In this document: in pieces, positions 45,134 through 53,000 of the stretch
Layout: every line of letters begins with the position of its first letter
Numbering within the stretch: the stretch's first letter is position 1
DNA from: Stentor roeselii
Taxonomy: Eukaryota; Ciliophora; Heterotrichea; Heterotrichida; Stentoridae
Length of the DNA stretch: 64,000 bases
Assembly (NCBI GenBank): GCA_006503475.1
Contig: RSEH01000192.1
Coordinates: 1-64,000 of the forward strand
Reading direction: 5' to 3'
Made by a program: the position numbers and the translations under genes
Notes under the pieces: generated by a model
What the model saw: the letters and a program-made list of their open reading frames with translations, nothing else
The model's database searches: none
Told to the model about the DNA's origin: nothing

Positions 45134-46789
45134 ATGTCATTATCAAAAAAGCCATCTCAAGAATCTCTGCCAAATGAAAACCTGATTGAAGAACACATCA
45201 CATTAAATGACGGAACCACTCAAATCAGAAAATACTCAAAACGAAAATTCCTAGGCAAAGGAGGATTCGCCCGAGTTTACGAGTTCATGGTTCTCGACAG
45301 CAGACGTCTGATAGCATCTAAAATAATAAGCAAAGACCAGCTAACAAAAGTTCGCCGTCGTCAAAAGCTAATGTCAGAGATAAAGATCCACAAGTCCTTA
45401 TCCCACCCAAACATCGTGAAATTCGAGCACTACTTCGAAGACGACGAAAACGTATACATCTTACTAGAACTATGCACAAACCAGTCAATGAGCGAGTTAC
45501 TCCGAAGAAGAAAGCGTTTAACAGAACTAGAAGTTCAATGTTACATGGTTCAAATAATATCCGCCCTGACTTACATCCACAGTAAAAACGTAATTCATCG
45601 AGACTTAAAAATCGGCAACTTATTCATCAGTGAAAAAATGGAAGTCAAACTTGGTGACTTCGGCCTTGCCTCAAAGTTAGACTTCGAAGGACAAAAGCGA
45701 AAGACAATCTGCGGTACTCCGAACTACATCGCTCCAGAAGTCCTTGACAGTAAACTCGGACATAGCTTCGAAGTGGACATCTGGGCGTTAGGGGTCATTA
45801 TGTTCACACTTCTTGTAGGAAGGCCTCCTTTTGAGACGAATGATGTGAAAAAGACTTATAATTTGATTAAAATGAATGCTTATTCATTTCCTGATGCGGT
45901 TTCTGTATCGCCTGAAGCGAAAAGCTTGATCACTCAGATACTGAAAAGTGACCCAAGTCGACGTCCGACTTTGACGGAGATCTTGAGACATGAGTTTTTT
46001 ACTACAAGCTGCTCGATTCCGAAATTGTTGCCTGTTAGCACACTTGCTGTACCACCCAGTGAAGCTTATGTTAAGAAGTTCAACCCTTTGCCTTGCTATA
46101 ATCCGGCAGAGTCTGCTTCTGATACTGTACCAGTTAAGTCAATTTTGGCGTCGTCTAAAAAACTCGCCTCGAATAATACGGAAAGACCCACTAAGTCGAC
46201 TTTGTCGACTTCTTCTGTTTTGAATATCTGGGTGAAGAAGTGGATTGATTATAGCAGTAAGTATGGACTTGGGTATCTGCTGTCTAATGGATCGGCTGGA
46301 GTTTATTTCAACGACTCAACCAAGATTCTCATGCATCCCGACCAGAGTGTTTTTTACTACATAGAAAGATCCAACTCTAAGAAAGACCTGATTTTCACCT
46401 ACAACGTAAACCAGGTCCCTGAAAAATTATACAAGAAATTCGCGCTAATGCAACATTTCAAAAGTTACCTGGAAACCGATGAGCAGGTCGAAAAAAACCC
46501 CGTCAAAGATGACGAGGTTAATTATGTCAAGAAGTGGATTCGCACTAAAAGAGCGATTTTATTTCGATTTGCCAATAAAAATGTTCAGGTCAGCTTTCAA
46601 GATAAAACTGAAGTCATCGTCGCAAATGAAGCCAGAATGATGACTTATGTCAATAAAAAGTTCGAAAGAATCACCCTGCCGATGAACCAGGCGCTTGAAA
46701 GTTTTGACCCCGAAATGGCCAAAAGGGTAAAGTATACCCGTGATATTCTCAATTACATGATGAATGGCAAAAAAGGACAGATTAGCTAG
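45134..46789 (+). CDS. PLK: Polo-like kinase
   Basis: 551 aa, complete PLK. Kinase domain about 38-285 with LGKGGFARVYEF, ASKIISK, VIHRDLKIGNLFIS, GDFGLA and the T-loop KTICGTPNYIAPEVL, whose Thr is the usual activating site. Two polo boxes follow: PB1 about 360-445 (VKKWIDYSSKYGLGYLLSNG and VYFNDSTKILMH) and PB2 about 460-545 (VKKWIRTKRAILFRFANKNV, QVSFQDKTEV). Polo boxes bind Ser-pSer/pThr-Pro targets on basal bodies, spindle and kinetochores. Composition alternates between A/C-rich and G/T-rich blocks along the gene. Confidence 0.97.
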   Translation: MSLSKKPSQESLPNENLIEEHITLNDGTTQIRKYSKRKFLGKGGFARVYEFMVLDSRRLIASKIISKDQLTKVRRRQKLMSEIKIHKSLSHPNIVKFEHYFEDDENVYILLELCTNQSMSELLRRRKRLTELEVQCYMVQIISALTYIHSKNVIHRDLKIGNLFISEKMEVKLGDFGLASKLDFEGQKRKTICGTPNYIAPEVLDSKLGHSFEVDIWALGVIMFTLLVGRPPFETNDVKKTYNLIKMNAYSFPDAVSVSPEAKSLITQILKSDPSRRPTLTEILRHEFFTTSCSIPKLLPVSTLAVPPSEAYVKKFNPLPCYNPAESASDTVPVKSILASSKKLASNNTERPTKSTLSTSSVLNIWVKKWIDYSSKYGLGYLLSNGSAGVYFNDSTKILMHPDQSVFYYIERSNSKKDLIFTYNVNQVPEKLYKKFALMQHFKSYLETDEQVEKNPVKDDEVNYVKKWIRTKRAILFRFANKNVQVSFQDKTEVIVANEARMMTYVNKKFERITLPMNQALESFDPEMAKRVKYTRDILNYMMNGKKGQIS

Positions 46790-46913
46790 AGGTGGTCTGT
46801 GAATAGTAATATAATACTTTAAAGAAGTCAGAGTTGATAAGGGTTAAAACTGAGAAGAATGGGTAATTATAATATTATTTATTATTTGATGAAATATTTT
46901 CGGTCATCAAATC

Positions 46914-47473
46914 TCAATAATTAAGTAATAAAAGACCCTCAACACGATCTTTATAAGTGACATACAAATGAGGGGTACTTTCATCAGTTCCTAAAAGTTT
47001 AGCCACGTCACTTTTCACAGGACCTGCCTATCATTTACGTAAGTCGTTTTCCACCTCATCCATTTTTAAGTATTCTCTACTCTCAAGTTTTTTTCTGAGT
47101 CTCACCTTTTCAGCAGTATTTATTTGAAAAAAGTCGTTTTTCATACTTTTTGATAAATTAAACTGGAAGATCTTGTTGTTTTTTAAATCTTTTTCATATC
47201 CTTTGTTTTGCTTTTCCAATTTAAGCATTTTTAAATTATCTCTGTGAGAAAACCTGCAAGAAATTTTAATTGAAAGTGAACGAGGGCCTTTATTTGAAGT
47301 TTTAAAAGAAAGATTCTTTGAGTCATTACCCTTTTTCACCTCGACTTTAGTTGGAGTTTCAATTGGAAGGTCTTTAATAGGGTAAGTCACATGCCTGTTT
47401 TTCTATTTAGATTTACATTCCTCACAAATTTTTTGCGAATGGTTTGAATTCCGCTTACAATTTGGTCTGACAT
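46914..47473 (-). CDS. hypothetical basic protein with two short introns, 176 aa
   Basis: Proposed exons 47473-47417, 47402-47039 and 47023-46914. The first exon starts MSDQIVSGIQTIRKKF, the middle is very basic (RSLSIKISCRFSHRDN, KLEKQNKGYEKDLKNNK), and the last ends LLGTDESTPHLYVTYKDRV then a short hydrophobic tail and TGA. The downstream intron is a standard 15-nt one. The upstream one would be 14 nt, which is below the usual size, but the central frame has no usable Met near its start without it. Function unknown. Confidence 0.55.
47024..47038 (-). other. 15-nt intron
   Basis: Minus strand reads gtaaatgataggcag, with A at position 10. It contains in-frame TGA and TAG. Removal extends the protein by about 35 residues. 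Confidence 0.85.
47403..47416 (-). other. candidate 14-nt intron
   Basis: Minus strand reads gtaaatctaaatag. GT...AG ends are good and the frame works only if 14 nt (or 14 plus a multiple of 3) are removed. This is one base shorter than the other introns, so a sequencing indel or a different first exon is the alternative. Confidence 0.45.
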
Positions 47474-47774
47474 GATAGATTTATAGGAAGACATTTATGA
47501 AGAACACGACTTTTTATAATAATTTTCTAAAGAACTGAGAATCTCATTTAATGCAAATATTTGTAAAACGTTGAGTCTTTTAAATTTCATAGATATCTTT
47601 TCTAATTAATTACAATTGGAGAAAGAAGATAAATTTGTGACTATTGTAATCAAATCTATTAATTTTTATTAAATTGAATGATTTTCATACTTAGGACACT
47701 GGATTTAATTAAAACTTTAGAAATTTATGATCAGAGATATCATAAAATTTTGAACTTTCTTTATATTTTTGCAT
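47474..47774. other. intergenic, 301 nt
   Basis: AT-rich spacer between two minus-strand genes. No feature recognised. Confidence 0.55.
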
Positions 47775-48155
47775 TTAGATTATATTGGCCATTTTATATT
47801 CTTCGTCTCTTGAACAGGCAGGCCTTTGGCTTTTTCTTCTGATTTTTTCTTTGTTTTTCCTGTTTTCAGACAAGTTTTCTTCGAAGGTTTTGTGGCTTAG
47901 GCTTTTTTTTATTAGTTTCCTGTCGTCGAGATTGGGGGTTTCGGGTCTTGGGTCATGAGTTGAATGAGAAGGAATTACTTTACTTTCGAAAGGCTTTAGG
48001 TCATGAGCAATTTCTTCATAATTGTTTAAACTTCCTAGGACTTGGGCGAAACCCTGTAAAACACTTTCAGGAAGATTTTGACTCTTAAGATTGAAAACAA
48101 TTGAAATGCAGTTTTTTTCTTTGTTAGAACTACAGCATGAAGGTTTGCATCCCAT
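47775..48155 (-). CDS. small dually acylated-type protein, 126 aa
   Basis: MGCKPSCCSSNKEKNC gives Gly2 for myristoylation and up to four Cys for palmitoylation. The middle (30-60) is helical (LPESVLQGFAQVLGSLNNYE) and the C-terminus is basic and Ser/Arg-rich with no hydrophobic segment. Likely attached to the inner face of a membrane. No family recognised. Confidence 0.75.
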   Translation of the reverse strand: MGCKPSCCSSNKEKNCISIVFNLKSQNLPESVLQGFAQVLGSLNNYEEIAHDLKPFESKVIPSHSTHDPRPETPNLDDRKLIKKSLSHKTFEENLSENRKNKEKIRRKSQRPACSRDEEYKMANII

Positions 48156-48735
48156 TGTTTAATTATTGATTTAGATATAAGATAAATTTAATCAAAAGTT
48201 AAAGTATAAAATAAGTGAATTCATAATTAATCAATTAAGAGATGTTAGGAACTTTAATGAATGATGATTAAGGTTTAGTGTTTAAGGTTTCTCTAGCTTT
48301 GAAGAAATTAATAGTGATTAATTTTGATAGAGTTAAGGGTGTTTATGTTTTAGAGTTTTTTTTAACAAAGATCACAGAAATATTTTTTCAAATTTTCTAT
48401 TGTGAATAGAGTTTGCACTTTAATATTTTGCTTATTTTAGGCAAAGCTTGTATTTATACAGCAAGCAAACCTTACCCAACAAAAAAAAAATCATAAAAAA
48501 CTCCAACATATCCGAAACTTTCTAATCCAATAACGATTAACGAAATAACCTAAAATAAATCCCAGTCTCAAAAGCAGTCCTCTTCCAACCCCAAACTAAA
48601 AATCCCTTATCTCCAACTCACACACATCACTAAATCCAAAAAACCCCATCTTAAAAATCCAACTTCATTAAAACCTCTCCATCTTTTGTCTTCATTTCCT
48701 CCGCCTTGCAAATAAAAACTCATATTTACCTAAAC
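48156..48735. other. intergenic, 580 nt
   Basis: AT-rich, with an A-run near 48481. The right half (48520-48735) is C-rich and G-poor on the plus strand, that is G-rich on the coding strand, matching the 3'-flank pattern of the minus-strand ML gene. No gene recognised. Confidence 0.6.
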
Positions 48736-49152
48736 TTAAAGCTTAAAGTCGATTTCCCAGCAGTTCAATTCTTGATTCTGATTATTAACGAGTCCAACCT
48801 TGACAACATAAGACCCTGAAGGAGCGATTGACGGAACATGAGCCTTTTGGATGAAAGATCCAGTTTGACCTGCACTGAAAGTTCCTGAAGCAGGGACCAC
48901 GTCGTTGAAAGGAAGAACTCCGTTCACAACAGCATGAAGATAAAGGCCTGTGATGGTCTGAGCGCTTGAAAAGGTTCCAGTCATGTTGGCAACGACTCCC
49001 ACGTTCTTGGTCAATGGCCAGGGGTTCACGTCCATGCTGGTCACGGTGAAGGCACCTGAGCCTCCTGTGCAGAGCTTTCCGGCTTGGGTTTGAAGGGAAG
49101 GGGAAGCTATGGTCAGGGCTATGATACATGCGACAATAATTAAACTTTTCAT
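48736..49152 (-). CDS. secreted ML-domain (NPC2/MD-2-like) protein, copy 1
   Basis: 138 aa from MKSLIIVACIIALTIAS, the start shared with the other copies; an upstream in-frame Met at 49194 would add a duplicated KSLII segment. Signal peptide about 1-17; mature domain of about 120 aa with AGKLC, VNPWPLTKN, MTGTFSSAQTITGLYLHAV, FIQKAHVPSIAPSGSYVVKV and the end NCWEIDFKL. Two Cys suit the disulfide of the ML (lipid-recognition) fold. In the family such proteins carry sterols or phospholipids in vesicles or outside the cell. One of four tandem copies. Confidence 0.88.
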   Translation of the reverse strand: MKSLIIVACIIALTIASPSLQTQAGKLCTGGSGAFTVTSMDVNPWPLTKNVGVVANMTGTFSSAQTITGLYLHAVVNGVLPFNDVVPASGTFSAGQTGSFIQKAHVPSIAPSGSYVVKVGLVNNQNQELNCWEIDFKL

Positions 49153-49620
49153 TATTATTAAAGATTTTATCATGGGAATCGATAATAATATCAAATAAAG
49201 TATTTACTTGGACTTTTAATCGGTCTAGGATAAGGATTAGATTGAAGGTTTTGATTGTATTTAAATGTTAGGGTTATTTTTTGTTGATGTTTTGGAGTTG
49301 TTTTAGTTTAAAGATATTTTTAGAGGAATTATAGAGGTCTGGAATTATCAATCAGTTAAAAATCGTGGAGGGATTCAAATCAAGAATTTAATTAGTAAGA
49401 GACACAAGCAATTTGAATATCTTTAATAATTCTTATAATTCTTGTTTAATAATTCTAAACTCTCATAGCTTAAAGTCTAATATTAGCTAAGTAATCAAAA
49501 AGAATATTCTAAACTCCTTAGAAGCTAAACCTAAGTCTCAAGCTTTTTCTGAATATACCATATTCAATCTAAAATAATTCCCCAGCTGTAGAGAAAATTA
49601 ATTGAATTTCTTATCTAATC
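49153..49620. other. spacer between ML copies 1 and 2, 468 nt
   Basis: The part next to copy 1's start is G/T-rich on the plus strand. The part next to copy 2's 3' end is A/C-rich. No coding feature. Confidence 0.6.
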
Positions 49621-50034
49621 TTAAAGTTTGAAGTCGATTTCCCAGCAGTTCAAATGTGCGTTCTGACTATTAACAAGTCCAACCTTGACAACATAAGACC
49701 CTGAAGGAGCGATCGATGGGACATGAGCCTTCTGGATGAAAGAAGCAGTCTGACCAGCAGCATAAGTTCCTGAAGCAGGGACCACATCGTTGAAAGGAAG
49801 AACTCCGTTTACAAGAGCATTGAGGTAAAGACCAGTGACAGTCTGAGCACTTGAAAAGGTTCCAGTCATGTTGGCCACGACTCCCACATTCTTGGTCAAT
49901 GGCCAGGGGTTCACGTCAAAGCTGGTCACTGTGAAGCCGCTGCCTCCAGAGCAAAGTTTTCCGGCTTGGGTTTGGAGTGAAGGGGAAGCCATGGTAAGGG
50001 CCACGAGACATGCAACTACGATCATTCCTTTCAT
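49621..50034 (-). CDS. secreted ML-domain protein, copy 2
   Basis: 137 aa with signal peptide MKGMIVVACLVALTMAS and the same ML domain: VTSFDVNPWPLTKN, FSSAQTVTGLYLNALVNG, AGQTASFIQKAHVPS, end LNCWEIDFKL. One residue shorter than its sisters near SGGSGF. Directly upstream lies the ACATGAGC block shared with copies 3 and 4. It encodes a secreted or vesicle-lumen lipid-binding protein by family. Confidence 0.88.
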   Translation of the reverse strand: MKGMIVVACLVALTMASPSLQTQAGKLCSGGSGFTVTSFDVNPWPLTKNVGVVANMTGTFSSAQTVTGLYLNALVNGVLPFNDVVPASGTYAAGQTASFIQKAHVPSIAPSGSYVVKVGLVNSQNAHLNCWEIDFKL

Positions 50035-50488
50035 ATTTATTAGCTCATGTCTGGAGAAATATTAACTTAGTTAGGAAAAGATCAAAAAAAGATAAGAATC
50101 AAATCGTTTTTATTATTGGATCGAGTGGGTTGGATGTAGGAATCTTTGAATGGGCTTAGAAAAATACTTGAATTCAAGGTGTTATTTTGGAAGTGAAATA
50201 AGGTGATTGGATTAATTTGGTTTGTCTTAAATATTACTTTAAAAGTATCTAAGAATTTTTATATCAACTTCGCTTTCAAATATTCTTTATACAAGCAGAA
50301 CCTAAAAAAAATTTACTATTATCAGCCTGTTTATCTCTTAATCAGACAGTTACCCTTATAGCCCACAAAATCTTTAACTCCATTTAAACAACCCAAGAAA
50401 TCTCCTGAACTTTCCCCTAACAATCCCTAAATAATTTTTTCCACACCTCCCTATTAAATTCACCAGAATTCAAACCAATTATCTAAAT
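50035..50488. other. spacer between ML copies 2 and 3, 454 nt
   Basis: Contains the conserved block near copy 2's start. The remainder is AT-rich with G/T-rich left and A/C-rich right parts. No gene. Confidence 0.55.
50043..50050 (-). promoter_or_regulatory. conserved ACATGAGC block upstream of ML copy 2
   Basis: On the minus strand ACATGAGC lies just upstream of the ATG, followed by an AATAAAT stretch. It occurs at the same position in copies 3 and 4. It includes an ATG that opens a two-codon reading frame (Met-Ser-stop). Role unknown. Confidence 0.5.
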
Positions 50489-50905
50489 CTAAAACTTAAA
50501 GTCGAGTTCCCAGCAGTTCAGGTGTTGGTTCTGACTATTGACAAGTCCAACCTTGACAACATAAGACCCTGAAGGAGAGATCGAAGGAACGAATGACTTC
50601 TGTATAAATGACGCATGCTGACCAGCAGCATAAGTTCCTGAAGCAGGGACCACATCATTGAAAGGAAGGACTCCATTCACAAGTGCATTCAGATAGAAGC
50701 CGGTGATTGTCTGGGCACTTGAGAAGGTTCCAGTCATGTTCCCTACAGCAGCTGAATTCTTCACCAATGGCCAGGGATTCACGTCAAAGCTTGTCACTGT
50801 GAAAGCGCCTGTGCCTCCACTGCACAGTTTTCCGGCTTGGGTTTGAAGGGAAGGAGAAGCCATGGAGAGAGCTACTAAGCATGTGATGATTATCAGCCTT
50901 TTCAT
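50489..50905 (-). CDS. secreted ML-domain protein, copy 3
   Basis: 138 aa from MKRLIIITCLVALSMAS. An in-frame upstream Met at 50917 (MSYK-MKRL) comes from the conserved ACATGAGC block and would blunt the signal peptide only slightly. Domain: VNPWPLVKNSAAVGNMTGTF, TITGFYLNALVNG, ASFIQKSFVPSISPS, end LNCWELDFKF. It is the most divergent copy: GVVAN is AAVGN and AHVPSIAPS is SFVPSISPS. Same family role as the others. Confidence 0.87.
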   Translation of the reverse strand: MKRLIIITCLVALSMASPSLQTQAGKLCSGGTGAFTVTSFDVNPWPLVKNSAAVGNMTGTFSSAQTITGFYLNALVNGVLPFNDVVPASGTYAAGQHASFIQKSFVPSISPSGSYVVKVGLVNSQNQHLNCWELDFKF

Positions 50906-51400
50906 TTTATAGCTCATGTCTAAAGGAATTTTTAATGGTGAAAAATTCAGAGATTAAAGGATTTGGAATTTCGGATTTTTGAGATATGTGGGTTTATGAG
51001 GATTTTTTTTGAAGGGTTTTTATTGATTAGGATAGAAATTGTGATGGATCCGAGATTTAATATATGATCGGAATCAAAAACTGATAATTTTTAGGAGAAC
51101 TTTAGTTTATTTTTAGCCTTTCTTGAAAGAATAATTAGAAAATTTCTTATTCATTTGTAAAGTTTTAATATCTCCTCTTGAATCACTGGAAAATTCGCTT
51201 TTCCTATTTACTTTCAAAGATCAGATAAAAATCTTGCGATGAAAAACTCTTCTTCCTACTAAATTAAATCATCCTGAAAGATATTCCTTCCCAAATATTC
51301 CAAAAACCAAACTCATCTTCAAAAACCCAAAAACTCTCCACTTCATTAAAAATTTCCATATCCAAAAATCCTCCTACTTACTAAACTCAATAACTTAAAC
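50906..51400. other. spacer between ML copies 3 and 4, 495 nt
   Basis: Holds the conserved block near copy 3's start. A/C-rich towards copy 4's 3' end. No other feature. Confidence 0.55.
50912..50919 (-). promoter_or_regulatory. conserved ACATGAGC block upstream of ML copy 3
   Basis: Same block as at copies 2 and 4. Here its ATG is in frame with the coding sequence and would add four residues. Role unknown. Confidence 0.5.
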
Positions 51401-51817
51401 CTATAGCTTAAAGTCGATTTCCCAGCAGTTCAAATGTTCATTATTGCTATTGACGAGTCCGATTTTCACGACATAAGACCCCGAAGGAGCGATTGACGGA
51501 ACATGAGCCTTTTGGATGAAAGATCCAGTTTGACCTGGAGTGAAAGTGCCTGAAGCAGCGACCACATCATTGAAAGGAAGGATTCCGTTGACGACAGCAT
51601 GAAGATAAAGGCCTGTGATGGTCTGAGCGCTTGAAAAGGTTCCAGTCATGTTGGCCACGACTCCCACGTTCTTGGTCAATGGCCAGGGGTTCACGTCCAT
51701 GCTGGTCACGGTGAAGGCGCCTGTCCCTCCTGTGCAGAGCTTTCCGGCTTGGGTTTGAAGGGAAGGAGAAGCCAGGGTCAGGGCCATGAGGCATGCCACT
51801 ATGATTGCACCTTTCAT
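51401..51817 (-). CDS. secreted ML-domain protein, copy 4
   Basis: 138 aa with MKGAIIVACLMALTLAS signal peptide and the ML domain (TGTFSSAQTITGLYLHAV, FTPGQTGSFIQKAHVPSIAP, end LNCWEIDFKL). Nucleotide blocks at about 51590-51750 are almost identical to copy 1, although copies 2 and 3 lie between them, which suggests gene conversion. Probably the outermost (or most recent) member of the array. Confidence 0.88.
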   Translation of the reverse strand: MKGAIIVACLMALTLASPSLQTQAGKLCTGGTGAFTVTSMDVNPWPLTKNVGVVANMTGTFSSAQTITGLYLHAVVNGILPFNDVVAASGTFTPGQTGSFIQKAHVPSIAPSGSYVVKIGLVNSNNEHLNCWEIDFKL

Positions 51818-53000
51818 ATTTATTGGCTCATGTAGAATGGAATTTGTATGGTTTTAATCAAAAGTTAAGAGTTCAGGGAAGGATTTGTCTTGGTGAACAT
51901 CTGAAAAAATTTTGAAATTATTTGGAGAAGGAGGATGATTGAGTTGTTTATTGAGGGATTTTAGACGGTGGGTTAAGTTTTTGAGATTTTGGATATGGAA
52001 GATTGGAAATTGATTGGATGAACTTAGTGGAGGATGTTTCTGGAATAAGTATGATTTTGAGTATCTAGTTGTGTTTTATAGTAGATTGATAGTACTTTTA
52101 GATATTTTATTCAAGTTAGAATTATATGGTAGTTTATTATGTATAAGAATCTGTTTTGGATTAACATAAACATATACAGCAAATATTGTAATAATAAATA
52201 ATCCGGAGCTTTTGTAGTCTTCAAGAGGTGAATTGAGCAATACTGAAACAGAGTCAGGATTCAAGTTCGAATAAGTATAATCTTAAAAGAACCTAGCACG
52301 CAAGGTTAAGTAGGATCCTTCTAATTAGTCTCTACATCTCTATATCACAATGTAAATATTGTATAATTTGATAAAAGTTAGCTCTTCTTTTAAAAGAAGT
52401 ATAAACTATAAAATAAATTATGAAGTATATAACTTTAGTTACTTTTGAATGATTAAACTCAAGGATCTTGTTGCGAAAAATTAATAGTTGTTGTTGATCT
52501 TATAATGCATTAAAGTTAAAAATACATCAGTAACGATAATATATTAGAAAATCATAGAAACGTGTGTGTTAATTTAGTTGGTAGAGTAAAAAAAATTCTA
52601 AGTGTATAAGTATGCAATATGTAGTTAAATCAATAATATTCATGATATTCTTTTACTTTTTAATAATCTTCTTAGCGAGAATATATAAGTCATCAATCAT
52701 GTATATCATAATGAAACTTCATTTGGCAAAGTTGGATTACTGTTAGTACAAGAATCGCTTTAATCTGGTCAAATCCAATAAAATTATTAAGGCAAATAAA
52801 TGTATTTATTAAAAGACGTGAAAATAATTCAATCAAACTCGAAGCAAGTTAAATTTTAAAGACAAATAACCTAAATAGCTTATAAAAACTCACTCTTTTC
52901 AAACTCATGTCCTATAAGGCCCTTATAAAATCTTAATAAAAAGAATACTAGTCCCAACATTCAAATCACCCAAAAAATTTAAATATAAACCCGAAAATAA
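51818..53000. other. gene-poor stretch, 1183 nt
   Basis: After the G/T-rich region upstream of ML copy 4 the sequence is AT-rich without a supported gene, RNA or repeat. The last 200 nt before 53001 are A/C-rich, as in other upstream regions. Confidence 0.6.
51826..51833 (-). promoter_or_regulatory. conserved ACATGAGC block upstream of ML copy 4
   Basis: Third occurrence of the block. Its ATG opens a three-codon frame (Met-Ser-Gln-stop) ending before the real start. Role unknown. Confidence 0.5.

Noticed and set aside
48785-49129. Long second-frame ORF inside ML copy 1 (114 aa, Arg/Ser/His-rich); similar one at 51567-51794
   Set aside because: Shadow of the conserved ML frame. Its composition is what a shifted frame would give and it is absent from copies 2 and 3.
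52076-52264. 62-codon minus frame in the gene-poor stretch
   Set aside because: AT-rich chance frame rich in Asn, Ile and Lys. No domain or start context.
52240-52620. tRNA-like pieces (TTCAAGTTCGAATAAG near 52260; AGTTGGTAGAG near 52577)
   Set aside because: No cloverleaf could be formed with correct arm spacing, and acceptor stems do not pair.
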